DNA from: Cololabis saira
Lineage: Eukaryota; Chordata; Actinopteri; Beloniformes; Belonidae
Direction of reading: 5' to 3'
DNA: 64,000 bases
Assembly: GCF_033807715.1 (NCBI RefSeq)
Contig: NC_084601.1
Coordinates: 17,228,690 to 17,292,689, forward strand
How positions within the stretch are numbered: position 1 is the first letter of the stretch; each line of letters starts with the position of its first letter. The notes below the pieces were generated by a model. That model was given only the letters and a program-made list of their open reading frames with translations, ran no database searches and was not told where the DNA came from. Below, one piece after another: positions 1 through 12,400 of this stretch. Position numbers and translations under genes: made by a program.

Positions 1-1993
1 CATTCACTGTGGTCTGCTTAGTTTCAGGCAATCTGGAAAAAAATATTTTTGTTACATCAACAATCATCAACATTCCAGGTTGCAAAGTTGTTTTCAAGTC
101 GCTAGCATCTCTGGCAATACTTTGAGATCATAACTTCATAGAGATCCAGATGAAATGCGGAGGTGACTTAGCAAGCTTGTAGCCTGTATTATGAGTGTCT
201 GATTAAGAATTTAACAAAATAAAAAGCCTCTGATGCCGCTATTACCAGCAGTGATTCACTTCACCATCCATACTGCAGGACAAAGGGATATGTCGCGTTA
301 AACACCTTGAATACCTAAAACGAAGCTCATAAGATGCTCTATGAATAAGTGCAATTAACTACTGGCTCTCCCCTGAAACATATCAACGCACAGAAAAACG
401 CGCCGCCAAGTAAGAAAGAAAACAGTCTGATGTAACCCAAAACTCCTCAACCCCCACTCAAGGGATGAGAGAACATGCAGAGATGTTAGTTTTTCCTCCC
501 CACCTGGGTCATATCATTGTGTGACACCCCACCACCCCCCACCCATTTTCCTGATGCTTTCAAGGCATCCTTCAAAAAAAAAAGAATGGCAGTGTTTTGT
601 GACCCGCAAAAAGTGAGGATGCTGTATAAAAAAAACAACATCATGCAATGGAGTTAAAATATTATGTTGAAAGTATGAATGAATTTGGTAGCAGCAACAT
701 GTGTCGGTGAAACTGTTTAACATCCCCTCTTAACAACGGGATGTGTATCGGAGTGTATGTTGTTTTAAAACTATATTTCTTTCAGCATTGATGTGTTCAC
801 ACTAACAGACATGCAGTCTTTTGACTGAGCACTGATAAAAAGCTGAATAATCTGTCTCCTCTTCAGTCTGGGGGACACGCCGTCCATGGTTTTCAAAAGG
901 AATTTGACATTTTGATTCTTCTGACCCGAGCAAAGTTTTCCATTCTGCCTTTAGTCCATTTTTTAAAGAGCTAACGAGTTTATGATTTTACGTACTGTGG
1001 AAGATGAGCCGTTCAAAGTCTTCCCAGTTTTACATGCAGAAACATTGCTCTGCAATTGCATCCTTATTTATAGACTCAGATCTTTCTATTTTTAATTTCT
1101 CTTGGTGAATCTCTGGCCATTTCTACTTCTGTTGTGAATAAAATATGGATTTGTGATATTTGCCCATCATTGCATTTGGTTTTTATTAACATTTTATACA
1201 ATGCCTCAGTATCTTTAGAGCTGCAGAGCAGTGTAATTCTGCAAGATGAGCCAAATTTGAAACTAATCTCTCTTGACTGATATCTACAAATTGGAATGAT
1301 TAGACTTCAGTGGTGAATGTTTAAAATAAAAAATATGAATAATGGGAAATAAACTGTATAATTAAAGGTGTTTATTTCCAAATTGGCCAAACCAACTGTC
1401 AAATCAGGTTGGCGCCATATCCATATTTAGTTTGTTTTTTTTCTTATCCAGGCCAACACTGAAATGAACAAAATGAACATTGACATTCTATTAGCAAACC
1501 AAACTACGTTTTTCTAATTTGCTTTGGTCCAGATCGAGTGTGAACTTCTCCTGAGACTTCCTTATCAATTTGACACTTTTTTCCACACACGGCAAACTCC
1601 TGCGTGAAGTGAAAAAAAGCTTTTTTGCAGCGCTACACGGACGACAGTCAGCAGTGACAGCAGTGGAGCTTTTAGCGGCTGAAAAGCCAGACAGTTCTCT
1701 CTGCAGCTGCCGGAGAATACCGGACTGACAATCCCCACCTGGCTTTGAACGCACTCCAAATGTACGCTCAGCCTCCTCCACACAACAAAATGAGTGCAGC
1801 AACTTTCTTCCCTAAAAAGTAAATAACATGTCAATCAATCAACAGGTTAGCAGGAAAAGTTTCTTAATTAACACATCACAACACCAAGCGCTCAGCACCA
1901 ACTTTTCACATAGTGGATGATACTTTTTGATTGGGCCTGCTTTAACCTGGGCCGAGGGATAAAACTTGGTGGTAATTGTGCATTTCTTCCCAG
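1..1993. other. Probable angpt2 intron, no exon recognised
   Basis: This stretch precedes the first recognisable angiopoietin exon and ends in a pyrimidine-rich tract and CAG acceptor at 1991-1993. I could not find the preceding angiopoietin exon (start of the fibrinogen-like domain) in any frame, so that exon probably lies upstream of the window. The part at about 1490-1830 is richer in CpG than its surroundings and may be an old transposon fragment, but no terminal repeats or coding similarity support a family. Confidence 0.5.
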
Positions 1994-2095
1994 GTGCTCT
2001 GTGATATGAAGACCAGAGGAGGAGGGTGGACGGTCCTGCAGCATCGAAGAAACGGCTCTGTCGACTTCCATCGCGGCTGGAAGGACTACAAAGTG
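1994..2095 (+). CDS. angpt2: angpt2 coding exon (fibrinogen domain, part 1)
   Basis: 102-bp exon, phase 0 at both ends, reading [20 protein letters not shown] and then the [14 protein letters not shown] block. The acceptor is a pyrimidine tract plus CAG at 1991-1993. The donor is GTGCGT at 2096, a weak non-consensus +3/+4 site, but it is required because the next exon begins in phase 0 with GFGEP, as in mammalian angiopoietins. Confidence 0.85.
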
Positions 2096-5000
2096 GTGCG
2101 TTTTGCAGATAATGGGGTTATGAACATCGTTATCAGGTGCTTGTGTAGAGCTATATTGCAGATTTGCACAGGAGGTTTCAATAATTAGCCATGAACGGTT
2201 TGGCACGGAGAGGCGTGGGAGAGCGGCTAGCCTGTGATCCCAGGTGACCCACGGTTGTTGTATTTGGCTGCCCTCGTGTTCTTTGCCACCCCCCATGTTA
2301 TTGCACCTGCTCTCGTCCCCCCTCCCTCCGTGTCAAACTCCCACACTTCCTCACACACAGAATAATACACAAACACACACATTAGGTACCGGTCGTTCAA
2401 ATAATACTATCATCTGTATCTATCCCCAAGATCAATAACCTCCCCGCTATGCCCCCTGGGTTGGCTTGGTTACACATGTAATAAGACTTTTGGCTTTTGT
2501 TTTGAAATTCAAGGATGCTGTCAAATTTCATCACAAAGTTTGTTTTTTGTTTTTTTTTCCCCCGCTGGAAACAATATTCCATTTGCGCAATTGTATGACA
2601 GCTGCAAACCAAAGCAAGTAAACCTCTTTGACTGATGACATTACACAGGGAACAAGTGAGTGATGCTGGTTTGGGCTCATGAAAGGACAGAGCAGCAGTT
2701 TGTCTCTCACCCACATCAACATATCAACAGCCAAGGTTCAGTTTGGACATAAAACGAAGAGAAGGACTGTGACTGCAAACAAGAATGAGTGAGACAAAAA
2801 AGAGGAAAAGAAAAAAAAAAAACTTAAAAATCCCTTTCAAGCACAATATTTTTACAAGTGGATGATAAACATTTGGCTCCAGCCGGGGCGTGGGAGCACT
2901 GGGGCCCTGTAGATGGCAGATAACGTATGTACTAAAATGCTTTACTGCCAGGGTCCACTCGCTGAAACTGTGGTCGGACTGGATCAAATGTTGCAGCAAG
3001 ACCTGCTGGTCAGATGATAAATGCTTCCCAACTCTTACTATGTATGAGCTCTCACTCAAGCAAAAACAAAATGTGCACAAGACGGCTTGACTTACAGCTT
3101 CGAGAAAGTCCTGCTGCAAGAATTTATAACCTGCAGACTTTGATTATTTGTCATTCTGTCTTGAAAGGGAAAAGATACAAGTGATGACTCCCAGTGCTTA
3201 TTGATTTTCAGTACATTTCTGCATTTCCGGATTCGTATCACTGAATCTGACTCCCATTTACTTGTGTCAAACAAACCAAAAAGTGGCATCTTGCTGTGCT
3301 GATGCTTACATGGTATGATACTTTTAACTAACAGAACCACTTCTTTATTAACCTCGTGTTCGCTTTCACATGCTTCATCTCCCTTTGCATAATGTACAGT
3401 GTTTGCAAAAGCTTTTTGCAGCCTTGAGTTTTAAGAGGACAAAAGAAACTCTAGAGGGGAAGCAGCCGAACACAGAAGAACCTGGGAGATTTTTTAGGTG
3501 ACTAAAGCCTGAGTGCCTCGGCCTGGACTGCATTTTTTAAACCTTTCACCAGTTTAATGAGGAGTCAGACAGCATTAAGAAGGACTGGGGCTCCCTTGGT
3601 AAAAGCATTTTTTTCAACATAAATATAAGAGCATCAGTTTCATTTTAAAGAATTGTAATGGAAATATATGAACTTGTGAAAATACTCAGAAAAAAATGTT
3701 AAGTTCAAAAGATTTTTTTTCCCCGTGTTTTTATGTCAAAAGAGAAGCTTTAGCACAGTTCAGCATATAGCTTTTAGTGTTGATTATTCTTGATGGAAAA
3801 ACCTTAAATTTTTCCTCTTCTTCCCGTTCATGGTTGAGGGATCTGCTGGAGTCTTTCCCTGGTGTCTCTGACTGAAAGGCCGGGGCCCTGCGGTCGCTAG
3901 TCCATCACAGGGCCACACACGCAAATAGCTGCACACTCATGTAGTCTGTTTAACACTTACCAATTAGAAACTTTTGAATCCTCATGTTTTAAGATTTTGT
4001 GGCTCTAGTGGCCTTTATCTGAAAGTGTCTGGACAGGAAACCTGGGGTAGAGAGACGGGGAAGACACGAAGCAAAGAGTCACAGGCCCAGATTTGAACCT
4101 GCCCTTGAGTCTATGGCGAGGGCGATACTCTGGTGCGTCCCGCTCAACCAACTGAGCTTGTCTCACCTGCAGCACACAGAGAAAACCCAGTCAAGTACAA
4201 GGACAAGATGCATTCGCCGCACAAAAAGACCCCATCTGGACTGAAGCCAGTAACCTTCCAGCTGCCCCCGGAAGACCTCAGCTGAATATATAAATGAATA
4301 CTCGTGAAAAATAAGCAACAATTCCCTTTTCAATTAACCTCCAAGTTAATTATCATTATACAAAAAATCAAACAAAATTATTCAAGTTGTATTATTTGTA
4401 CTTTTTGGAATATTAAAATAACATTTTAGGCATTGGGAAACAGGAATTTCTGCAACCGCACTGTCTGGTTTAGATCTCCCCTCCCTACCTACTAACTCTT
4501 TATGATCTGGAAAGTGCAGAAAGGCATATGACTCATCTTTGTCAGTCTCATGAAAAAGTTTCCTATTCATGGAGGCTTCCGCTAGCTTGTATATTTTAGG
4601 AAAATAGGAGTTCTTTAAAAAAAAACATATCTGTGTGTCATACAGGTCATCGATATTTGTGTTCTTTTAACAAAAATGAGTCAGAAAAATAATCTTCCTG
4701 ACTAGTTCTTCCGTTCAAACTGACAGTGGACTATATTAGAAAGCCAAATCTATTTTTTGTCTAGATGGAGCACCGATAAGACATAAGGATACATTAATTT
4801 CTTTTTTGACTGGTTGTCTAGCTTTGGGATTGGACTCTTTCCATATCCTAAACTCAATGGACTGTCCTAACCCATCAAAATGATAAATATGCCTTTTTAG
4901 CGTGAGCTCCATGTCCAATATTAACGCCAACAATATTTGGCAGACTGCTGGTAAAATCATCCCTCTTGTTAGAATATTTTATTTTCCTATTGTTTCTGTG

Positions 5001-8000
5001 ACTTTGTCTCTAATCCAGGGCTTTGGAGAGCCGTCTGGGGAACACTGGCTGGGGAATGATGTCATCCACAAGCTGACCAGCTCCCAGGAATACAGTCTGC
5101 ACATCCAACTCAAAGACAGAGAGGGAAATGAAGCGTTCTCACATTATGATCGATTCTACATAGATGCAGAGGACAAGAACTACAGGTAACCTCAATACAG
5201 TAGCAAGAATAAGAACGTCTTAAGAATTAACTGCTTCTATGCATTCATTCCCTAAAAATGTCACAACAATACAAACATGCTTTAGACGATAACACATAAA
5301 CTGTTATTTTGTGTTCTTATTTAACACATCCATTTAATATTTGAAGTGCTGAAGGAATAAAATAAGTGAACTCTTTGATTAACCACTTAAATCAATTGAC
5401 AATTTCATTTTATATTCAAAATTTGAAAGTCTGGAGTATAATTTTGCAAATGAGTTTTGACATGTGTTTTAGAGCTATTTTATTTTTGTTAATAAAAGAC
5501 ACTCAAAACATTTTAAATTTGCTTCTCATAAGAAGCATCTGCTGATGTGAAAAAGGGATCTATCTTTTGCGATGCAATTAAAGACAACTGATCAAGAGTA
5601 GCTGAGCTACTTAAGGCTGAAAAAAAACAAAAAACAAAGTGCTCTAACCCTGTGAGTATTAAATGGGTGTTTAAAAAAACAAGTAATTTTAATTGTGTAA
5701 TCACACAATGCTCATATATAAATAAGATGCTGATGAAGATAGAGATCACGTTTTATGGCAAATCAACAGAAACAAAACCAACAACATTAATTCCTCTTAA
5801 CAACATTAACTCCACTTAAGGCTGTCACTTCAACTCAGAAGTAAAATTTCCGAGCTCAGAATGAAGTGATTAATTATCTAATTAACAAGTTCATAAAAGA
5901 ACAGAATGATTAATTCACTGCAGTAAGATTTCTTCCTTTATAAATGGTGCTGTGAATGGCAATATCATTATTTCAGTGTTCACTCAATGAAAAGCCTCAT
6001 TGGCACTATGTAAAGTACAGCAACAGTTAGAAGTTAGAAGCAGTTTCTTTCTTTTTAAGCTCTGTTACCTTCGCATTTTCCAGAAAAGGTATTACATAAA
6101 AAAAATATTGGAAGTGAGGCACTAAGCGTCGGCTACAGAGCTGCTTTTGCCTCTCTTCACTGTTTTCCACTGTCATCACAACAGCTGCTGCCGCCCCTGA
6201 AATTCCCCCCAGCGAGCCGCATCCCAGGAGTGTAGCGGGAACACTGCATTACCTGCCACTGACAGCTGAAACACGGCTCCCTGGTAACCCACCATCACTA
6301 AAGTGATTATGTCTGGGTGTGCCGGAGCCACGCAAATCAAAATAGTTTGGGTTTGATTTCATATAAGGTCACAGGAGTTTGCCCTCGTTCAGTGAAGGTT
6401 TATGGAGACTGATGATGTGAGTTGACAAATCATAATCACATGTGGGTGTATGCTTCCAACATCCTTAATTGTGCAGCAAATTGAATTTGCCCGAGTTTCT
6501 TCCCCATAATTAGCGTGATAAAACTGAATGTTTCACAATTTTGCTGGAGGCTACTCTGTGTGAGGTGAAGTACCTGAATGGATGTAATCACCTCTGTGGC
6601 TCTCTGCATCTGAGATCACATTCTCTTTAAGTTGTTCAATATGCACCAGCTTCACGTGCACGCCGAACACGCCAGCTTGGCCTGTGGGTTTATATTATGA
6701 CTCCCAAGCCAGAGGTTTGGTGTACTGCAGCTGGTCAGCCACAGAAATTCTCATCCCCAGTTGCAAACCTATGCACTCCCTAGAGCTGCCATGGAGGTCT
6801 TCACCTAGAATTCAGTTAACAATATTCATACATAAATCATAGGCATGACAGACCACCTTCTCCTCTGAGGTGGCCAAGAATAGCTATCCATATAGAAAAG
6901 GAAGCAGAAGACATTCTTTTAATGTAACACTATCTTCATTATTAATGGATACAATAACAATATAAAAAGCCAGTCACCTTGAAAAGAGTCAGCCTGTGGT
7001 CTGTGGTATTGGTGTGAGTAGCTGAACCAAATTGACTGCATGTCATGGTCAATGCAAATGTTTTTAGGGGTTAGAAGACGTGGAATCCTCTGGTCCATTC
7101 ATTCCAATAACATATCCCATAACCTGTGGTCACCATCCTGTCTAATTTGATAGTTTATAATTTTCTTCAAATCACTAATCCATCATGCAACAAGAAGTCT
7201 AAGACATCTGACATAACATCCCACTCCTTTTTCTATGCCATCATTATTTTCATCCCCAAAGCTGTTATTTCAGAATCTCGACTCATTTTGCCCTGTGAAC
7301 TTACACACTCTAGAGTCGGATTCTTCATTTAGTCATCAGCGTTGGGGGGGTAAAGTCCTTTAGTGTGGCGGTCAAATAACTCGGTAGAGAGCTCATCACT
7401 AGCCGGACAGAATGATGAGCCAGAAAAGAGGTAGGACTGGCTTCTTCATCCTCTCTCTGCAAAGTAGTAGTTATGCACATACGCCTGGACAAACTGAAAC
7501 AAAAATAGATGCTGCTGTGAATGCTGAATGTGAACTAAAACAATGTTTGTTTGTTTGTTTTTCTTCTTGTTTTTTTTAGAACTTGTTGTTTCACAAAGCA
7601 CGGCATGGAAGTAAAATAATGAGTAGTGTTTTTGGTTCGTTTTTATAGTGATGTTTAGCAACAATGATATGAGGCAGCTTCTGCCTTGTATGTGAAAAAC
7701 ACAGTGATATCCTGTGGCGATTTACAAGAGTGTATAAATTTATATTCTTTGTTGATGTGTTATTCTTCTTTATTACCTTTGTGAAACTGGGTTATTTAAA
7801 TCCACTGCAGCATGAAAAGGGGTGTTCTATTCAAAATAACACCTCTCTACGCTAGCTCTAAATGAAAAAAGATAGCTGCAGAAGAGAGGAGCGTATGATG
7901 ATAGCCTATTTAAGATTGTTTCTTGGTTTGCCAAAATAAAGTTCTAAAGTCTGATATGCCACAGGTATAGACAAGGGAAACAGGGGGTGAAAAGTGAAAA

Positions 8001-8773
8001 CTGAACTTTTGCCCCTGTAAACCTTCATTTTTCAGTATTGTGTGGCATAGCCGGACCACCTGCGACCCATAACCGTGCTACGTTCAGTTTACCAACTTAA
8101 AATACAGAGCTCAAGGCCTTTTTCGGCTCCCAACAAGTTACCCCACATGGCTAAAAATAATGAGGAGGCATGCCTGTGTGGAAGCTTTTTACTGAAAGCC
8201 TGTTCCTGTTTTTTCTTCCCACCATTGAAACCCCAGCCTACATGCCGACGGCTTCAGTGGGACCGCCGGCCGCACCAGCAGCCTCACCCACTCCGAGAGC
8301 CAGTTCAGCACCAAGGACAGAGACAATGACCGCTGCACCTGCAAATGCGCCCAGCTCGCATCAGGAGGTACGCTGCTGCGTCAGTCACAAAGTTCCGTGC
8401 TTCAATCTGTCTCACTCTATAACCTGTCTTGTTAAACATTTTTATACACAACCTTGTAAATGTCCTGCTATGCATTTCATTTTCCCTCTGCGCCAGTATA
8501 AAGTTACTGCTGACTTTCAGCTGTACATATATTTGGGTGTTGCATTTCATGAGCTTGAATTCAACTTGATTCTGACTTTGACATTGAACTCTTTGGCCCT
8601 CTCCTCCTGCAGGGTGGTGGTTTGAAGCTTGCGGTCCGTCCAACCTGAATGGGATATACTACCCCGCTTCAGCCAATGTGGTTCGCTACAATGGTATTAA
8701 GTGGTACTATTGGAAGGGTCCAAATCTGATGGCTACAATGACAACCATGATGGTGCGCCCGGCCAACTTCTAA
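1994..8773 (+). CDS. angpt2: Angiopoietin (probably angiopoietin-2), C-terminal fibrinogen-like domain, 3' part of gene, 4 exons
   Basis: Secreted ligand of the Tie2 (TEK) receptor tyrosine kinase that controls vessel remodelling; in mammals ANGPT2 is a context-dependent Tie2 antagonist. Exons 1994-2095, 5019-5185, 8237-8367 and 8613-8773 (102, 167, 131 and 161 bp) join with phases 0, 2 and 1 into 187 codons including TAA at 8771-8773. The product contains the fibrinogen-domain signatures [43 protein letters not shown] (calcium-site region), CTCKCAQ and [18 protein letters not shown], ending MMVRPANF. Conserved cysteines are present. Assignment to angpt2 over angpt1/angpt4 rests on the C-terminal [10 protein letters not shown] and YYP motifs, which match ANGPT2 better than the KWHYFKG of ANGPT1/4. 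Exons for the signal peptide, coiled coil and start of the domain are outside the window. The family is certain; the exact paralog (2a/2b) is inference. Confidence 0.85.
2096..5018 (+). other. angpt2 intron
   Basis: 2.9-kb intron with GTGCGT donor and pyrimidine-rich ..ATCCAG acceptor. It holds a reverse-strand tRNA-like SINE (about 3985-4170) and, near 3870-3935, a fragment resembling a common fish repeat. No other coding signal was recognised; the short open frames in it have no family features. Confidence 0.75.
3985..4170 (-). repeat. tRNA-derived SINE
   Basis: On the minus strand this reads as a tRNA-like head. A box A-like motif (GCTCAGTTGGTTGAGCG, 4142-4158) is followed by a box B-like motif (GGTTCAAATCT, 4090-4100). 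A C/T-rich body follows with wording common in fish SINEs, then an AGATAAAGGCC tail near 4010-4020. The box spacing fits RNA polymerase III internal promoters. It is a retroposed copy, not a tRNA gene: no intact cloverleaf is evident. Boundaries are approximate and no target duplication was found. Confidence 0.6.
5019..5185 (+). CDS. angpt2: angpt2 coding exon (fibrinogen domain, part 2)
   Basis: 167-bp exon, phase 0 in and phase 2 out, encoding [19 protein letters not shown] through [12 protein letters not shown]. Acceptor CAG at 5016-5018, canonical donor GTAACC at 5186. The WLGN and YDRF blocks are diagnostic of angiopoietin fibrinogen-like domains. The exon length equals the value I recall for mammalian ANGPT genes. 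Confidence 0.9.
5186..8236 (+). other. angpt2 intron
   Basis: 3.05-kb intron, donor GTAACC, acceptor ..ACCCCAG at 8230-8236. A comparatively GC-rich patch at about 6120-6345 contrasts with the AT-rich surroundings and could be a regulatory or conserved non-coding block, but this is only compositional. A short (TTTG)n run lies near 7543-7560. No additional exon was recognised. Confidence 0.75.
8237..8367 (+). CDS. angpt2: angpt2 coding exon (fibrinogen domain, part 3)
   Basis: 131-bp exon, phase 2 in and phase 1 out. It completes a serine codon across the junction and encodes [20 protein letters not shown], then [22 protein letters not shown]. It contains the acidic DRDND calcium-site region and the CxCKC cysteine cluster characteristic of angiopoietins. 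Donor GTACGC at 8368. Confidence 0.9.
8613..8773 (+). CDS. angpt2: angpt2 terminal coding exon
   Basis: Last coding exon after acceptor CAG at 8610-8612. It encodes [20 protein letters not shown], then the [10 protein letters not shown] block, and ends MMVRPANF before TAA at 8771-8773. The segment [13 protein letters not shown] differs from the usual KGxxYSLxxTTMM, so the YSL core found in most angiopoietins is missing here. The preceding intron is only 245 bp (8368-8612). Confidence 0.9.
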
Positions 8774-9475
8774 ATGGACAACTCACCCTTTAAATCAGAT
8801 TATGAACTTGTTGCCAGTTAATATAATGAACTATGCCCAGGAAGAGGAATCCTGCAGACCTAACAACCATACCGTTTGTTGGTCCATCCCTAAAAAAAAG
8901 AATGCATTTGAGCATTTCTGAAACAACAGGGTTGTTAGGAGATTTCAGAATTTCAGAAAAGGATAGTGTTTCTTTACAAAGGACCACAAGGTCGGCCAGG
9001 TCCTTGAAGTTGTAGTGACAGGGTACGTCCGAGGACCCCCCAGTCAGGAGAATCTGATAGCAGCCCCAGGCGTCTGCTTTTCAACTCGTATTCTTACTCA
9101 CTCTTTACTTGGCTGTATACACTGCAATGGCTTTGTTCAGTTTATGAACCCAAAAAACTTGGTTAAAAAACAGTTTTGGGTTTGAGCTGAATACATTCTT
9201 GCACAATGTTTATGTCACAATGAGAAATGGAATTTCTAAGTTGCCTTGGTTACACATTCACAGGTTTTTTTGCATGCACTTATTTGGATTTTTTTTTAAG
9301 CAGCATAAAGGAATTGTGGTTTCTTTATCATCTTTATTGCAGTAAAAATAATATATATTATTTAATTATTTTGCAGCAAACACTTACATTAGCAATCATT
9401 TCAATGGTGAACAAAATAGGCATTAATTACAGGTATATCAAAACTTAGTCAAATAAATTCCAGTTTTCAGGCTCA
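8774..9475 (+). other. Probable angpt2 3' UTR
   Basis: AT-rich sequence after the stop codon, without a reading frame. The first canonical AATAAA downstream is at 9452-9457; a second one lies near 10729. The end of the UTR is inferred from the first signal only. Confidence 0.45.
9452..9457 (+). promoter_or_regulatory. Candidate poly(A) signal of angpt2
   Basis: AATAAA, about 680 bp past the angpt2 stop and the first canonical hexamer downstream. T/G-rich sequence follows within 30 bp. Confidence 0.4.
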
Positions 9476-12400
9476 GCTTTGTTTTTCTTTGTATTTGAAT
9501 GTAAAACATTAATGGGAACAAAAATGTTTGTGTTAGTTTGAAGCTGTGAAATGCAAACAATGCTTATTATAATACAGATACTTCAAATCCTGCTATTTTA
9601 TTTTTAGCTTAAACATAGGAAAATGTTTAGGAAAAAGCCCAGTTTGAAAAATGCTGAACTTTTGAGTGTTTACTTATTTGTTTGTTTATTTTTTTAAGTA
9701 TATTGTATAATATTTCTGAAAAACAAAAATTCACAGACAGGAGTTGAAAGCTTTTTATTGGAAATCTAATTGCTAAATTAATTATTAACAATTTTGGGAA
9801 CAACTTGGACAAAATTAGTAAATTTTAGCTTCATGTCTTCAAAGGCATTTAGAAGCATAAATAAGTGGAAACAAAATAGGCTACACTATATTCATAAAGC
9901 AATCCAACAAAAAAAGAAAAGGAACAATAACTGTCTTTTCCCTTTGCTCCCAACACCCAGAGGGGTTTTCATTATAAAATATCAGTAATTCTTTCCACAC
10001 GCATCTCTCATAAAACTTTATTTGTGAGAGGTTTTGCTCATAAAAGTACTCCATACACTCACACTGGTGTGATTTACTTTCAGAACTTAAACATTTGTAA
10101 TATCATCTGGAAACAAAACTGTAAACTCTGTTTTGATTCTATTCTTACATGTATGAAATCATTTGTAGTGTTTGGTGCTTATAACCCACAGCGCCAGGTG
10201 TTTGTCTTCATGTTAGCGACATCAACTTCAACAAGCCCCACATGCTGGAGTCGGGAAGTGAGATGAGGAGCGCTTTGCACCACTGATCTGATGAATCATC
10301 CAATAACACTGATCCCCATGGTGCCCATTAGAAAGCAGATGGATTGTACCTCAACTAACACTAACCTACATCTGCTGGCGTACGCCGGGGACAGCAGCCA
10401 GTGTTAAGTAGAGGATGACTCATGAGGATGTCGGCCAGCCATATCTGCAATGACTGCTAAGTCCAGTGCTTCAATTGCTGAAGGACGTTCAGAAAGAACG
10501 ATTAAACATCTCATCTTCTGTATGTGATTCACCTCTGCTGCTGCAAAGTAAATGTGACGGCAGATATTTGACATTATGTTTTGTGTATAGTATTGTGAAC
10601 CATCTCTTGGTGTTCTGGCACATTTTGTATAATACAGTTACATGTCACAGGTACTCTGGGGGGGGGGGGGGTGTTGCTTTCTGTAAAAAGAATATTCTAA
10701 ATATGACAATAACGTTTGAATTTTTACAAATAAAGAGCTTTTCTGCCATGGTTTCATTGAATCTGCAAAAGATTCAAACAGATTCACTTGTCTTTGCCCT
10801 TCTCTGTAAAACCACTAAGCTGCACAGCTTCTGTGTCTGACCATATCTAATATATGCATGCTTAAATATATGGTCTGGCCGCCCTGGAATGTGGAGGAAA
10901 AGACAAGAATATATAATTTCAGCTGAATTCAGTGCATGATAAGTATGGTATTCACTTGACCAGTTTTGACGATGGACTAGATTCATTTAACAGACTGCAC
11001 AAGCAGAAAGTAACCATGCCCCACACCCGCTCGGCTTTCACGCGCTGACGCCGGTGCTAAACAAGTTGATCATGACCTCCAAGGCCTGGACGGGTGATAG
11101 ATCACACCAGGGGAGGACAGCGGTGAATCCATCAAAGCAACTATAATAAAGACCCCTTGATTTGGCATGCTGGCTCAACAAATGAAATGGTTGTGCTCAG
11201 GACCTGTGAAGCATAACACAATGTGGGACGCTTTCCTTGACTCTGTCCCAGATCCGCGTTATTAGATGAGACAATTTTAGAGTGACAAAAAATTGCTGTG
11301 GAAATTTTCTTTTCCCAATATTATCAAAATTTAGGACAATGTGTTGGAAAACGTGCATATCCCAGTGGAGGATTATCAGCAGATAGAGATTTATTTTGCT
11401 AAGTATGTAACTACAATATTATCCCAGAAGAAAAACAAATTTTATATCTATAAATAAGATCTGTTAGTGGAGATGAAGAAATTCTACTCTTTGTGAGAAA
11501 AAATTATTCTCTTTTTCAAAGACTCTAACTATTTATTGTAGCCTAAAGAGTAGGCAAGATGGATCAATTCTCTCATTTGCTGCACATATTTGCATTTTTA
11601 CCTATTTAACTGTTGGAAGCTTTGTTCACACTAGTCAGATATTAAAAACTCAGGTTTCAGGGGCAAAACAGTCAGAAAATGGTCAGACCTTACCAATCCC
11701 ACTTCTCACACATTGTGTGGCCAAGGACTTAGGGAGGATTCATGGAGCTCCAAGCAGTATTTTCCAACGTTATATGCTATTGCCTTGCATCTCCAAACTC
11801 AACTCAAGCGTTGCAGTTTTAAGCATGTGGCAGACGGTTTCTTGACTCTCTCACAATCTCTCCTTGATGCCTGTTGGCTTCAGGACATGTTCAAGGTCAC
11901 ATCCAACAATAAAAAACGAAATAGTGAACCACATGTACCACGTAGTCCCTTGTAAAACCGCAATTTATGGTACACAAGACGTCTGTGAATTTTAAGCTTT
12001 TTATTTTCCATTTGGAAGGAGCCAAGCTTTGCCTGTCGGGTTGGGCGTTGCATTAATTAGACTATACATATTTCCGCTGAACTCACTGAATTAGTCAATA
12101 AATTTAGAAAATTTCTAATAAAATTCAGTGTTTTTAATCACAAATATTAACTATGAAAATCGTGTATTCTCAATGTCAGAAACTAAAGAATAGTTTTAAA
12201 AAAATAAAATAAAAATGCACATGAGTTGTTTTCTGGCATTTTTTCAGTGTTTCTACAGTGTTATAATTGATAGCTGCCCAAAAAAAAAAACAGAACCTAA
12301 ATTCAAACTTATTAAAGGAGACAGAAACACAGAAAAAAAAAAATTGCAGGTGCATGGAAGGGCTAAGAAAAGGGTGGGCATCCTCCGACGCAGTATGATG

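Noticed and set aside
4736..4960. 74-codon minus ORF in an angpt2 intron, considered as LINE remnant
   Set aside because: No alignable reverse-transcriptase motif; too short to support.
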